Source: Streptomyces sp. 3214.6
GTDB taxonomy: Bacteria; Actinomycetota; Actinomycetes; Streptomycetales; Streptomycetaceae
Direction of reading: 5' to 3'
Assembly (NCBI RefSeq): GCF_900129855.1
Contig: NZ_LT670819.1
Span: forward strand, 3,720,001-3,784,000
Length of the DNA: 64,000 nt
A program made the position numbers and the translations under genes. The notes beneath the pieces were generated by a model, which was given only the letters and a program-made list of their open reading frames with translations, was not told where the DNA came from and made no database searches. Below, piece by piece: positions 33,979 to 42,402 of this stretch. How positions within the stretch are numbered: position 1 is the first letter of the stretch; every line of letters starts with the position of its first letter.

Positions 33979-35561
33979 CACAGCCGCAAGGGGGGCTCCG
34001 CGGCTGGTCCGCGGCGCGCAAGGGAAGACTTTCACGGCTGCGTTTCACCAGCCTGCGGCTGCGGCTCGTCGTCGTGTTCGGGGCGGTGGCGCTGACTGCC
34101 GCCGTCTCCGCGTCCGGCATCGCCTACTGGCTCAACCGTGAGGCCGTGCTGACCCGTACCCAGGGGGCTGTGCTGCGGGACTTCGAGCAGGAGATGCAGA
34201 ACCGGGCGGGTTCGCTGCCCGAGCATCCCTCGCAGGACGAGCTCCAGCACACCGCCGGGCAGATGGCCAACAGCAGCCAGCGTTTCAGCGTGCTGCTGGT
34301 GGGCGCGGACGCGAGCGGCAAGACCGTCTACGGCAACTCGGGCGGGCTGAACGGGTTCTCGCTGGACGACGTGCCCGAGTCGCTGCGCACGGCCGTGAAC
34401 AAGCGGCAGGACCTCACCGGCGACAACAAGTCGCCGTACCACCTGTACTGGCAGCGGGTCGTCGACCACGGGACGCCGTATCTGGTGGCCGGGACGAGGG
34501 TCATCGGGGGCGGCCCGACCGGGTACATGCGCAAGTCGCTCGAGCCGGAGGCGAAGGACCTCAACTCGCTGGCCTGGTCGCTGGGGATCGCCACCGGGCT
34601 CGCGCTGATCGGGGCCGCGCTGCTCGCGCAGGCCGCCGCCACGACCGTCCTGAAGCCGGTGCACCGGCTGGGCGTCGCGGCCCGGCGGCTCGGCGAGGGC
34701 CGCCTCGACACGCGGCTGCGGGTGTCGGGGACGGACGAACTCGCCGATCTGTCACGGACGTTCAACCGGACGGCCGAGGCGCTGGAGAAGCGGGTCGACG
34801 ACATGGCGGCCCGCGACGAGGCCTCGCGCCGGTTCGTCGCCGACATGTCGCACGAGCTGCGGACGCCGCTGACCGCCATCACCACCGTCGCGGAGGTGCT
34901 GGAGGAGGAGCTGGACGCCGAGTCCGGCAGCATCGACCCGATGATCGAGCCCGCGGTGCGGCTGGTGGTCAGTGAGACGCGGCGGCTGAACAACCTGGTC
35001 GAGAACCTGATGGAGGTCACCCGCTTCGACGCGGGCACCGCGCGGCTGGTCCTGGACGACGTCGACGTCGCCGACCAGATCACGGCCTGCATCGACGCCC
35101 GCGCCTGGCTGGACGCCGTCGACCTGGACGCCGAGCGCGGCATCCACGCCCGGCTCGACCCGCGCCGGCTGGACGTCATCCTCGCCAACCTCATCGGCAA
35201 CGCGCTCAAGCACGGCGGTTCGCCGGTGCGGGTGTCGGTGTCGACGGCGGACGACGCGGTCGTCATCGCGGTGCGCGACCACGGGCCGGGCATCCCCGAG
35301 GAGGTGCTGCCGCACGTCTTCGACCGGTTCTACAAGGCGAGCGCCTCCCGGCCGCGCTCCGAGGGCAGCGGGCTCGGCCTGTCCATCGCCCTGGAGAACG
35401 CCCACATCCACGGCGGCGAGATCACCGCCGCCAACTCCCCCGAGGGCGGTGCGGTGTTCACGCTGCGGCTGCCCCGGGACGTGTCCGAACTGACGGAACA
35501 GGGCGGCGTCGGCGGCGGGCAGGGCGGGGAACCGGCGCAGGCGAAGGGGGACGCATCGTGA
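33975..35561 (+). CDS. afsQ2: sensor histidine kinase AfsQ2
   Basis: 528 residues. TM1 (about 31-53), a 140-residue extracellular sensor, TM2 (about 200-222), HAMP (RLGVAARRLGEGRLDTRLRV), HisKA with the phospho-His in FVADMSHELRTPLTA, and HATPase boxes LIGNALKHGG (N), DHGPGIPEEVLPHVFDRFYKA in pieces (G1/F) and GSGLGLSIA (G2). All catalytic boxes are intact. GTGA overlap with afsQ1 and with the downstream lipoprotein gene, so three genes are translationally coupled. Confidence 0.93.
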   Translation: MTQPQGGLRGWSAARKGRLSRLRFTSLRLRLVVVFGAVALTAAVSASGIAYWLNREAVLTRTQGAVLRDFEQEMQNRAGSLPEHPSQDELQHTAGQMANSSQRFSVLLVGADASGKTVYGNSGGLNGFSLDDVPESLRTAVNKRQDLTGDNKSPYHLYWQRVVDHGTPYLVAGTRVIGGGPTGYMRKSLEPEAKDLNSLAWSLGIATGLALIGAALLAQAAATTVLKPVHRLGVAARRLGEGRLDTRLRVSGTDELADLSRTFNRTAEALEKRVDDMAARDEASRRFVADMSHELRTPLTAITTVAEVLEEELDAESGSIDPMIEPAVRLVVSETRRLNNLVENLMEVTRFDAGTARLVLDDVDVADQITACIDARAWLDAVDLDAERGIHARLDPRRLDVILANLIGNALKHGGSPVRVSVSTADDAVVIAVRDHGPGIPEEVLPHVFDRFYKASASRPRSEGSGLGLSIALENAHIHGGEITAANSPEGGAVFTLRLPRDVSELTEQGGVGGGQGGEPAQAKGDAS

Positions 35562-36196
35562 CCATGGGGCACGCGACATCCGTACGACGACGGCTGCTCG
35601 CCGTCCCCGTGCTGGCCGGTCTGGCCGGGCTGCTCGCCGGCTGCGGCATCCGGGCGACCGAGGTGCCGACCGACTTCGGGGCCGCGCCCTCCAGGGCACG
35701 CTGCTCGCTCACCGAACCGGACGTGGCGGCGCAGTCCGGGCGCGCGGGCGTGCCGGTGCAGGTGTTCCTGCTGTGCGGTTCGTCGCTGGTGGCCGTGGAC
35801 CGCTACGTGCGGGTGCCGGACGGCGCGGCGGATTCCAAGCGGCGCGCGCTGGTGGCGCAGGGCCTGCTCGACCAGCTCGCCGAGTCGCCGTCGGCGGCCG
35901 AGAAGGAGGCCGGGTACACGACGGACGTGCGCGGCGGCATGTCGGTCGGCGGACCGCGCGCCAAGGACCCGGACGACGCGCTGCGGCTGAGCACCTCACC
36001 CGGCAGCCTCACCTCCTACGCCCTCGCGCAGCTCGTCTGCACGTTCTCCGACTCGGCGGCGGCCGAGGGCGACGGCTCGGTGATCCTGGGCGGCCCCGGC
36101 TCCGACCCCCTGCGCCGCTACGAGTGCACCAACGAGGTCCGCTCCCGCCCCGGCAGCGCGGAACCCCCGTCCTCAGCGGTCCGGGAAGGCAGCTGA
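35558..36196 (+). CDS. lipoprotein of the afsQ operon
   Basis: 212 residues. Signal peptide with lipobox LLAGC (Cys near residue 29). The mature part contains four more Cys and a GerMN-like or unknown alpha/beta region; conserved blocks include SKRRALVAQGLLDQLAESPSAAEKEAGY and YALAQLVCTF. It overlaps the afsQ2 stop by 4 nt (GTGA), like the AfsQ3 lipoprotein of other streptomycetes, and may modulate AfsQ2 on the cell surface. Function is inferred from context. Confidence 0.8.
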   Translation: MTMGHATSVRRRLLAVPVLAGLAGLLAGCGIRATEVPTDFGAAPSRARCSLTEPDVAAQSGRAGVPVQVFLLCGSSLVAVDRYVRVPDGAADSKRRALVAQGLLDQLAESPSAAEKEAGYTTDVRGGMSVGGPRAKDPDDALRLSTSPGSLTSYALAQLVCTFSDSAAAEGDGSVILGGPGSDPLRRYECTNEVRSRPGSAEPPSSAVREGS

Positions 36197-36339
36197 ACGA
36201 CTTTCCCGGCCCCGGCGACAGCGGAAACCACCGACATCGCGAACCGGCGTGACGGACCGGAGCCGCTGAGCGGAGTCGCGGGCCAGTGTGGCGGACGCCT
36301 CATGCGGTGCGCGGGGGGCTTTGTCGTCGCAGGTCATGT

Positions 36340-36397
36340 GGGGCCGGGCGGGGGTGGCGGGGAGGTGGGGCGGGGGGTTCGGGCCGGTGGCGGGGGG
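36340..36397 (+). repeat. G-rich tract with multiple G-quadruplex motifs in the vanZ leader
   Basis: Runs of 3-6 G at 36340, 36346, 36350, 36359, 36367, 36372, 36381 and 36392 are separated by 1-8 nt on the + strand, upstream of the VanZ-family start. The 36197-36439 gap has no other gene. Confidence 0.6.
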
Positions 36398-36439
36398 CGG
36401 GCCGGAACCGATCGTGCCGGGGGGCGCGTCTTGGGGGGC

Positions 36440-36991
36440 GTGCAGCGTCAAGGCTCCATCGGCGGCAGCGCCGCGATCCGCATCCGCGCGACCGGGATTG
36501 TTCTCCTGGCCGCCCACCTCGTGTTCGTCGCCTGGGTGACGCTGCGGCCGCTGAACGTCCCCTGGGTGATGCCCGCCAATCTGCACCCGTTCGACGGGAT
36601 CCGCGCCGACCTGCGGCTGGGCTGGCCCGAGGCGGCCCGGCGGATCGGCGAGGGGCTGGGGCTGCTCGCCCCGCTGGGCGTCCTGCTGCCGCTGGCGCAC
36701 GGCAGGCTCCGGGTCTCGCCGCTCGCCTCCCTGGTCCGTACGGTCACGGCGGGCGCCCTGCTGTCGCTGGGCATCGAGCTGTTGCAGACCGGGGTGCCGG
36801 GGCAGGTCGTGGACGTCGACTCGATGCTGCTGAACACCGTGGGCGTGGCACTCGCCCATGTCGCCGTGGTGCCGGCGGTACGTGCGTGGCTGCGCCGCAG
36901 GGTGGAGCACCGGGGGTGGGCCGCGGTCCGCCAGGAGGAGACGGCTCAGGGTCGGACCCCGAGGATTCCCAGGGTCGGGATCGCACCGTAG
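36440..36991 (+). CDS. VanZ-family membrane protein
   Basis: 183 residues from GTG 36440 (VQRQGSIGGSAAIRI), preceded by a G-rich ribosome binding site. Four to five TM segments: about 17-36, 66-85, 95-117 and 128-150. The VanZ signature is visible: TLRPLNVPW near 38, NLHPFDGIR near 52, GLLAPLGVLLPL near 77, and IELLQTGVPGQVVDVDSMLLNTVG near 112. VanZ proteins are linked to teicoplanin resistance, but most homologues have no demonstrated function. Confidence 0.85.
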   Translation: MQRQGSIGGSAAIRIRATGIVLLAAHLVFVAWVTLRPLNVPWVMPANLHPFDGIRADLRLGWPEAARRIGEGLGLLAPLGVLLPLAHGRLRVSPLASLVRTVTAGALLSLGIELLQTGVPGQVVDVDSMLLNTVGVALAHVAVVPAVRAWLRRRVEHRGWAAVRQEETAQGRTPRIPRVGIAP

Positions 36992-37088
36992 AGCGATACT
37001 TCGTCCCCCTTCGTCACCGTAGCGTTGTCGTCAGATGGAGCAGCCGCCAAGGGCCGCCTCCGAACAGACGCTCGCGAAGGAGCCGCAG

Positions 37089-37289
37089 ATGTCCAGCCTC
37101 GCCCGCCCCACCCACGGCCGCATGATCGGCGGAGTGTGCGCCGCGCTGGCCGGCCGCTTCCGCACCTCCCCGACCACGATGCGCGTGCTCTTCGTGCTCT
37201 CCTGCCTGCTGCCCGGCCCGCAGTTCCTGCTCTACATAGCGCTGTGGATCCTGCTCCCCTCGGAAGACAAGGCCCGCACCGCCTGGTGA
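37089..37289 (+). CDS. PspC-domain small membrane protein
   Basis: 66 residues from ATG 37089, placed after a perfect AAGGAG at 7 nt; an upstream in-frame ATG at 37035 is less likely. PspC pattern: RMIGGVCAALAGRFRTSPTTMRVLFVL, then PQFLLYIALWILLP. One amphipathic and one TM helix. PspC proteins sense or protect membrane integrity; in streptomycetes the stand-alone domain is common and uncharacterised. Confidence 0.88.
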   Translation: MSSLARPTHGRMIGGVCAALAGRFRTSPTTMRVLFVLSCLLPGPQFLLYIALWILLPSEDKARTAW

Positions 37290-37350
37290 CGGCCGGTCCG
37301 GTGAGGCCGGTCCGGCGGCGGCCCGTCCGGGGGCGGCCGTGACGCAGCAA

Positions 37351-37395
37351 CGCCGTTGGGGCGCGCCCGGTGGTTCCGGGTGCGCCCCAACGGCG
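37351..37395. terminator. strong hairpin terminator between convergent genes
   Basis: CGCCGTTGGGGCGC pairs perfectly with GCGCCCCAACGGCG (14 bp); inner bases extend the stem (GCCCGG/CCGGGT). Confidence 0.8.
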
Positions 37396-37428
37396 TGCTG
37401 TGTGACGGGACGGGGCGGGCGGCGCCGC

Positions 37429-37782
37429 TCAGCCCAGCGGGAGACCGTTCACCGGCAGGCCGTGCGTGGGCAGGCCCTGCAGCGGCAGACCGCCGAGGAG
37501 ACTGGCGACGGGCGCGGTCGGGCCCTCGGCGAGCAGCTTCTCGGCGACCGGCTGGACGGCGGCCAGGCCCGCGCCGAGCACCGGCTGCGCCTGCGACAGG
37601 GCCTCACCGGCGCCGGGCAGCGCGTGGGCCACGTTCTCCGCCGGCAGCGTCTTGGTGACGCCGTCCAGGGCCTGCGTGGCGTCCGGAAGGGAGGGGGCGG
37701 CGTTCGCGGCGCCCGCACCGACGGCGGCGAAGGCGGCACCGAGAGCGGCGACACCGAGGGTCTTGGCAGCAGACTGCTTCAT
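37429..37782 (-). CDS. small secreted protein
   Basis: 117 residues from ATG 37782 (MKQSAAKTLGVAALG), with GAGGA upstream. A signal peptide ends near AANAAP (about residue 28). The mature 90 residues contain three imperfect repeats ending GLPLQGLPTHGLPVNGLPLG, so a Gly-Leu-Pro tail is evident. No Cys. Likely an abundant developmental or surface protein; function unknown. It lies 178 nt upstream-side of add, same strand. Confidence 0.7.
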   Translation of the reverse strand: MKQSAAKTLGVAALGAAFAAVGAGAANAAPSLPDATQALDGVTKTLPAENVAHALPGAGEALSQAQPVLGAGLAAVQPVAEKLLAEGPTAPVASLLGGLPLQGLPTHGLPVNGLPLG

Positions 37783-37960
37783 GATGAATGCGTCCTCGAG
37801 TGGGATAACAGGGAACTGAGCGGTTCTCGACCGTAAACACGGGGAGGGGTCGGCGGCAAACATCGAAATGCGGACGGATTGTGAACACCCGCCCGCATTC
37901 CGTACTCCGAAAACCCGGCGCTCAGTCTCCCCTGACCACAGAACCGCTGGTGGAAGCGGT

Positions 37961-39085
37961 CTACTGGAACAGCCATTCGGACTTCAGTTCTGCATAACCG
38001 GGCTTGATCACGTCATTGATCATGGCGAGTCGTTCATCGAAAGGAATGAATGCTGACTTCATAGCATTGACCGAGAACCACTGCAGATCGTCGAGCGTAT
38101 AGCCGAACGCGTCGACAAGGTGCTCGAATTCCCGGCTCATGCTGGTGCCGGACATCAGCCGGTTGTCGGTGTTCACGGTGGCCCGGAAGTGCAGCCTGCG
38201 CAGCAGTCCGATGGGGTGCTCGGCATAGGAGGCGGCGGCGCCGGTCTGGAGGTTGGAGCTCGGGCACATCTCCAACGGGATGCGCTTGTCGCGGACGTAG
38301 GAGGCGAGTCGGCCGAGCTTGACACTGCCGTCGGCGGCGACCTCGATGTCGTCGATGATGCGCACCCCGTGTCCGAGCCGGTCGGCGCCGCACCACTGCA
38401 GGGCCTGCCAGATGGACGGCAGCCCGAAGGCCTCACCGGCATGAATAGTAAAGTGGTTGTTTTCCCGCTTCATGTACTCGAAGGCGTCGAGGTGCCGGGT
38501 GGGCGGGTAACCGGCCTCCGCGCCCGCGATGTCGAAGCCGACGACACCCAAGTCCCGGTAGCGGTTGGCGAGTTCGGCGATCTCCAGGGCGCGGGCCGCG
38601 TGCCGCATGGCGGTGAGCAGGGCGCCGACGCGGATGCGGTGGCCGTTCTCACGGGCCGTCCGCTCCCCTTCCCGGAAGCCCTCGTTGACGGCCTCGACCA
38701 CCTCTTCGAGGCTCAGCCCGCCGTCGAGGTGCTGCTCGGGGGCGTAGCGCACCTCGGCGTAGACGACACCGTCCTCGGCGAGGTCCTCGGCGCACTCGCG
38801 GGCGACCCGGACGAGCGCCTCGCGGGTCTGCATCACGCCGACGGTGTGCGAGAAGGTCTCCAGATACCGTTCCAGGGAACCGGAGTCGGCGGCCTCCCGG
38901 AACCAGATGCCGAGCTTGTCGGCGTCGGCCTCGGGAAGCCCGGCGTACCCGGTGTCCCGGGCGAGGTCGACGATCGTGCCGGGGCGCAGCCCGCCGTCGA
39001 GATGGTCGTGCAGCAGAACCTTGGGCGCCCGCCGGATCTGGTCCGAGTTCGGGGTGATGCCCGCCTGGATGCTCTGGCTCGTCAT
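37961..39085 (-). CDS. add: adenosine deaminase
   Basis: 374 residues. Zn-binding HDHLDGGL near residue 26, substrate region GFDIAGAE near 180, catalytic HAGEAFG (His and Glu near 216-219), GHGVRI near 239 and the second metal Asp in NTDNRLMSG near 301. It hydrolyses adenosine or deoxyadenosine to inosine and ammonia. The ATG lies exactly 7 nt after a -10 TAGAGT with no ribosome binding site, hence leaderless, and the regulon palindrome abuts the -10. Confidence 0.96.
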   Translation of the reverse strand: MTSQSIQAGITPNSDQIRRAPKVLLHDHLDGGLRPGTIVDLARDTGYAGLPEADADKLGIWFREAADSGSLERYLETFSHTVGVMQTREALVRVARECAEDLAEDGVVYAEVRYAPEQHLDGGLSLEEVVEAVNEGFREGERTARENGHRIRVGALLTAMRHAARALEIAELANRYRDLGVVGFDIAGAEAGYPPTRHLDAFEYMKRENNHFTIHAGEAFGLPSIWQALQWCGADRLGHGVRIIDDIEVAADGSVKLGRLASYVRDKRIPLEMCPSSNLQTGAAASYAEHPIGLLRRLHFRATVNTDNRLMSGTSMSREFEHLVDAFGYTLDDLQWFSVNAMKSAFIPFDERLAMINDVIKPGYAELKSEWLFQ

Positions 39086-39101
39086 GCCCGCACTCTAATT
39101 C

Positions 39102-39113
39102 CTACGCGCGTAG
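39102..39113. promoter_or_regulatory. nucleoside-regulon operator CTACGCGCGTAG (add promoter)
   Basis: Perfect palindrome 4 bp upstream of the minus-strand -10 (39092-39097). It could also affect the divergent hydrolase gene. Confidence 0.85.
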
Positions 39114-39198
39114 ATCACGCGTTGTCCCACGCCGCCGATACGCAACGGTGACCGCACGGACGGGTGGAGTACACGCCTGCTTCTGACACTGTTCTGTC

Positions 39199-39226
39199 AT
39201 GGGACAGGAAGTATGGGACAGGAAGT
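39199..39226 (+). repeat. 14-bp tandem duplication at a start codon
   Basis: ATGGGACAGGAAGT occurs twice in a row (39199 and 39213). The first ATG opens a 9-codon reading frame ending at TGA 39226-39228, out of frame with the hydrolase. Confidence 0.8.
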
Positions 39227-39977
39227 GACGCCGGTTCGGACTCCCCGGCTGGGAAGGGCGCTCGGCCCGGAGCCGACGGCGGTGAGCGGGGCGGTGGTGC
39301 TGCTCCCGGGGGGCGAGGAGGTCTCCAGCCGCAGGCCGGCCCCCGTGTGGCCGGCCTCCTCCGTCCGCGGCCTCGGCCGAAGACTCGCGCGCGCCGGTCG
39401 CGCGCACGGCGGTCTGGCCATCCACGCCGTGCACTACCGCTACCGGGGCTGGAACGGCAGCGAGGCGCACCTCGCGGCCGACGCGGCCTGGGCGGCCGAC
39501 GAGGTCGTACGGCGTTACGGAGACGTTCCCGTGTGTCTGGCCGGCGTCGACATGGGTGCGCGGGCCGCGCTGCGCGCCGGGGGTCACGAGGCCGTCAACT
39601 CCGTGCTGGCGGTGGCTCCCTGGCTGCCGGAGGAGGACATGGCCGCGCCACCCGAACCGGTGAAGCAGCTCGCGGGGCGGCGGGTGCTGATCGTGCACGG
39701 CACGAACGACGAACGCTGCGACCCGGAGCTGTCGTTCCGGCTCGCGGCGCGGGCGAAGAAGGCGAACCGGGACGTGTGCCGGTTCGAGGTGCACTCCGAC
39801 GGGCATCGGCTGCACCAGTACCGGGGTGAAGTCCTCGCGCTGGCCGAGGACTTCGTGATGGGCGCGCTGTTCGGACGGGCGCTTTCCCGGCCGGTGGAGG
39901 ACGCGTTGGCGGCTCCGCCGCCGTTGGGGCTGCGGATGCCGTTGGCCGCGGGGTTCGGCAAGTCGTTACGCCGGTGA
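39213..39977 (+). CDS. alpha/beta hydrolase family protein
   Basis: 254 residues. Core strands and the nucleophile elbow are visible: VVLLPGGEE near 28 (oxyanion loop), then AGVDMGARAALRAG near 110, where the usual G-x-S-x-G Ser is Asp. VLIVHGTNDERCD near 168 gives the acid and HSDGHRLHQYR near 198 the His. An Asp nucleophile is typical of epoxide hydrolases and haloalkane dehalogenases, but the overall length resembles dienelactone-type hydrolases. The start lies in the second copy of a 14-bp tandem duplication; GTG 39225 is an alternative. Confidence 0.75.
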   Translation: MGQEVTPVRTPRLGRALGPEPTAVSGAVVLLPGGEEVSSRRPAPVWPASSVRGLGRRLARAGRAHGGLAIHAVHYRYRGWNGSEAHLAADAAWAADEVVRRYGDVPVCLAGVDMGARAALRAGGHEAVNSVLAVAPWLPEEDMAAPPEPVKQLAGRRVLIVHGTNDERCDPELSFRLAARAKKANRDVCRFEVHSDGHRLHQYRGEVLALAEDFVMGALFGRALSRPVEDALAAPPPLGLRMPLAAGFGKSLRR

Positions 39978-39997
39978 GGCGGGGGCCTGGGGCCCCT

Positions 39998-40951
39998 TCA
40001 GTCCGGCAGCAGGTTCCCGCGTCTCGACAGCAGGAACTTCTTGAAGGCGGCCACCGGCGGGGTGTCCGGGTGGCCGTCCAGCCAGGCGACGCCGATCTCG
40101 CGGGCGGCGCGTGGGGCGGTGACGGTCAGTTCCACGACCCCCGGGCGGGCCACGGCGGGCGGTGGCAGCAGCGCCACCCCCAGGCCCGCCGCCACCAGCC
40201 CCCGCAGCGTCTCCGCCTCCTCCCCCTCGAAGGCGATCCGGGGGCGGAAACCCGCTTCCTTGCAGAGGTCGTCGGTGATGCGGCGCAGGCCGTAGCCGGG
40301 TTCCAGGGTCACGAAGGTCTCGTCGGCGGCCTCGGCGAGACGAACCCGTCTGCGGGCGGCGAGGCGGTGGTCGGCGGGGACGACCAGCCGCAGCTTCTGT
40401 TCGTCGAGGCGGCGGGCGACGAGGTCGGGGGCGTCCGGGACCGGGGAGGTCAGACAGAGGTCCAGCTCTCCCGCCCGCAGCCGCTCGATCATCGCCTCGC
40501 CGTAGTTCTGGACGAGGCTGAAGCGGACGCGCGGATGGTCGGCGCGGAACGCGTGGATCAGCCCGGGGACGGTCTCGGCGCCCATCGTGTGCAGGAAGCC
40601 GAAGGCGACCTTGCCGGTGGCGGCGTCGGCGTCCGCCCGGACCTCGTCGGCGGCCCGCTCGATCTCGGCGAGGGCGCGTTCGACCGAGGTGAGGAAGGTA
40701 CGGCCGGCCGGGGTGAGGGAGACCGTGCGGCCGCGCCGGGCGAACAGGTCGACCCCCAGGTCCTGTTCGAGGCGGACCATCGCCCGGGAGAGCGTGGACT
40801 GGGGGACGTTCATCTCCTGCGCGGCCCGCGTGACGTGCTCGGTGCGGGCGACTCCGGCGAAGTACGCGAGCCGTGGGGCCAACGACATCGCCATGTCTTC
40901 TGTGTCACTGGACGGTGACAGGTGAGCCTGTGACCTCTGCTGATGCACCAT
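39998..40951 (-). CDS. LysR-family transcriptional regulator
   Basis: 317 residues from ATG 40951 (MVHQQRSQ), which follows -10 CATAAT by 7 nt (leaderless); internal starts at 40894 and 40888 would give 298 or 296 residues. The winged HTH (LAYFAGVARTEHVTRAAQEMNVPQSTLSRAM in pieces, about 27-57) is followed by a LysR substrate domain (KVAFGFLHTMGAETVPGLI, RIAFEGEEAETLRGLVAAGLGVALLPP in pieces). Divergent from the MFS gene across 63 nt, so it probably regulates that transporter. Confidence 0.9.
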   Translation of the reverse strand: MVHQQRSQAHLSPSSDTEDMAMSLAPRLAYFAGVARTEHVTRAAQEMNVPQSTLSRAMVRLEQDLGVDLFARRGRTVSLTPAGRTFLTSVERALAEIERAADEVRADADAATGKVAFGFLHTMGAETVPGLIHAFRADHPRVRFSLVQNYGEAMIERLRAGELDLCLTSPVPDAPDLVARRLDEQKLRLVVPADHRLAARRRVRLAEAADETFVTLEPGYGLRRITDDLCKEAGFRPRIAFEGEEAETLRGLVAAGLGVALLPPPAVARPGVVELTVTAPRAAREIGVAWLDGHPDTPPVAAFKKFLLSRRGNLLPD

Positions 40952-41014
40952 GGGAACGATTATGGCGATTCCATGCATTGGACGGATGAGCGGGGCCGTA
41001 CGTAGGTTCGAGGC

Positions 41015-42304
41015 ATGTCTCCCGCCAGTACCGGGGCGTCCACGATCGTGGGCGCCGCGTCCTCCGTTCCCGCCTCCGCCTCCTCTTCCTCTACCTCTTC
41101 CGATTCCCGTATGGCCCCCGGTGGTCCCGGTTACCGCCGGATGAGCTTCGCGCTCTTCCTCGCCGGGGTGGCGACCTTCGCCCTGCTGTACTCCACGCAG
41201 GCGCTCCTGCCGCTGATCTCCGGTGACTTCGGGGTGGCGGCGAGCCAGGCGAGCTGGACGGTGGCGGCGGCGACCGGCGGACTGGCGGTGTTCGTCCTGC
41301 CGATGAGCGCCCTCTCCGAGCGCTACGGCCGACGTACGGTGATGACGGTCTCGCTGGCGGTCGCGGTGGGCGTGGGCCTGCTGGTCCCCTTCGCCCCCTC
41401 CCTGGGCACGCTGGTCGTGCTGCGGGCGGTGCAGGGCGCGGCGCTGGCCGGGCTCCCGGCGTCGGCGACGGCGTATCTCGCGGAGGAGGTGCGGCCGAAG
41501 GCGCTGGTCACGGCGATCGGTCTGTTCGTGGCGGGCAACAGCGTCGGCGGGATGAGCGGCCGGGTCATCACCGGCTGGGTCGCGCAGGAGTGGGGCTGGC
41601 GGGTCGCGGTCGGCGCGATCGGCGCGCTGGCGGTGGCCTGCGCGATCGCCTTCCGGCTGCTGCTCCCGGCGCCGAAGCACTTCAGGGCGGGTTCGCCGGC
41701 GCCCCGCGTCCTGGCCGGCGCCGTCCGCGACCACCTCGCGAACCCGCTGCTGCGTCGGCTGTACGCGATCGGCGCGCTGTTCATGACCGTCTTCGGCGGC
41801 GTGTACACGGTCATCGGCTACCGGCTGACGGAGGCGCCGTTCTCCCTCCCCCAGGGCATCGTCGGCTCGATCTTCCTGGTGTACCTGGTGGGCACGGTGT
41901 CGGCGTCGACGGCGGGCCGGCTGGTCGGCCGGCTGGGACGGCGCGGGGCGCTGTACCTGGCGGGCGGCACGACGGCCGCGGGCCTGCTGCTGTCGCTCGC
42001 GGACTCGCTGGCGCTGGTGCTCCTGGGCCTGGTGCTGATCACGGCGGGCTTCTTCGCGGGGCACGCGGTGGCGTCCTCGGCGGTCAGCAAGACGGCGACG
42101 ACCGGCCGCGCCCAGGCCTCCGCCCTCTACCAGTCCGCCTACTACATCGGCTCCAGCACCGGTTCCACGGTCGGCGCGATGGCCTTCCACTCGGGCGGCT
42201 GGGCCGGCACGGTCGGCGTGGGCGTCCTGGCGGTGCTCGGCGTCGTGACGATCACGGTGCTCGGGACGCGGGCGGCCCGCCGGGAGACGCTGGTCGCCGC
42301 CTGA
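41015..42304 (+). CDS. MFS transporter (YnfM-like)
   Basis: 429 residues, 12 TM helices. A Ser/Ala-rich N-terminus precedes TM1 near residue 43. The MFS A-motif reads LSERYGRRTVM near 102 and VLRAVQGAALAGLPASATAYLAEE corresponds to the C region. The ATG is 6 nt after a -10 TAGGTT (leaderless); an ATG at 41111 (MAPGGPGYRRM) is an alternative. YnfM-type transporters export small drugs or sugar-like compounds; the substrate is unknown. The divergent LysR gene is the likely regulator. Confidence 0.9.
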   Translation: MSPASTGASTIVGAASSVPASASSSSTSSDSRMAPGGPGYRRMSFALFLAGVATFALLYSTQALLPLISGDFGVAASQASWTVAAATGGLAVFVLPMSALSERYGRRTVMTVSLAVAVGVGLLVPFAPSLGTLVVLRAVQGAALAGLPASATAYLAEEVRPKALVTAIGLFVAGNSVGGMSGRVITGWVAQEWGWRVAVGAIGALAVACAIAFRLLLPAPKHFRAGSPAPRVLAGAVRDHLANPLLRRLYAIGALFMTVFGGVYTVIGYRLTEAPFSLPQGIVGSIFLVYLVGTVSASTAGRLVGRLGRRGALYLAGGTTAAGLLLSLADSLALVLLGLVLITAGFFAGHAVASSAVSKTATTGRAQASALYQSAYYIGSSTGSTVGAMAFHSGGWAGTVGVGVLAVLGVVTITVLGTRAARRETLVAA

Positions 42305-42338
42305 TCCCCTCCGGTGCCTTCCCCCTGCTCAGGGCCGG

Positions 42339-42361
42339 TTGTCAGTGGTCGCGGATAGCCT
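42339..42361 (+). promoter_or_regulatory. RecA-NDp (PafBC-type) DNA-damage promoter of the dnaN paralogue
   Basis: TTGTCAGTG, 8 nt, TAGCCT: an exact match to the TTGTCRGTG-N8-TAnnnT DNA-damage promoter of actinobacteria. It overlaps a 13-bp inverted repeat, GTCAGTGGTCGCG (42341-42353) with its complement at 42363-42375. The start codon is at 42403 after AGGGGG. Confidence 0.82.
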
Positions 42362-42402
42362 TCGCGACCACTGACCGGTGGTGACGCAGGGGGTTTTCGT
42401 AC

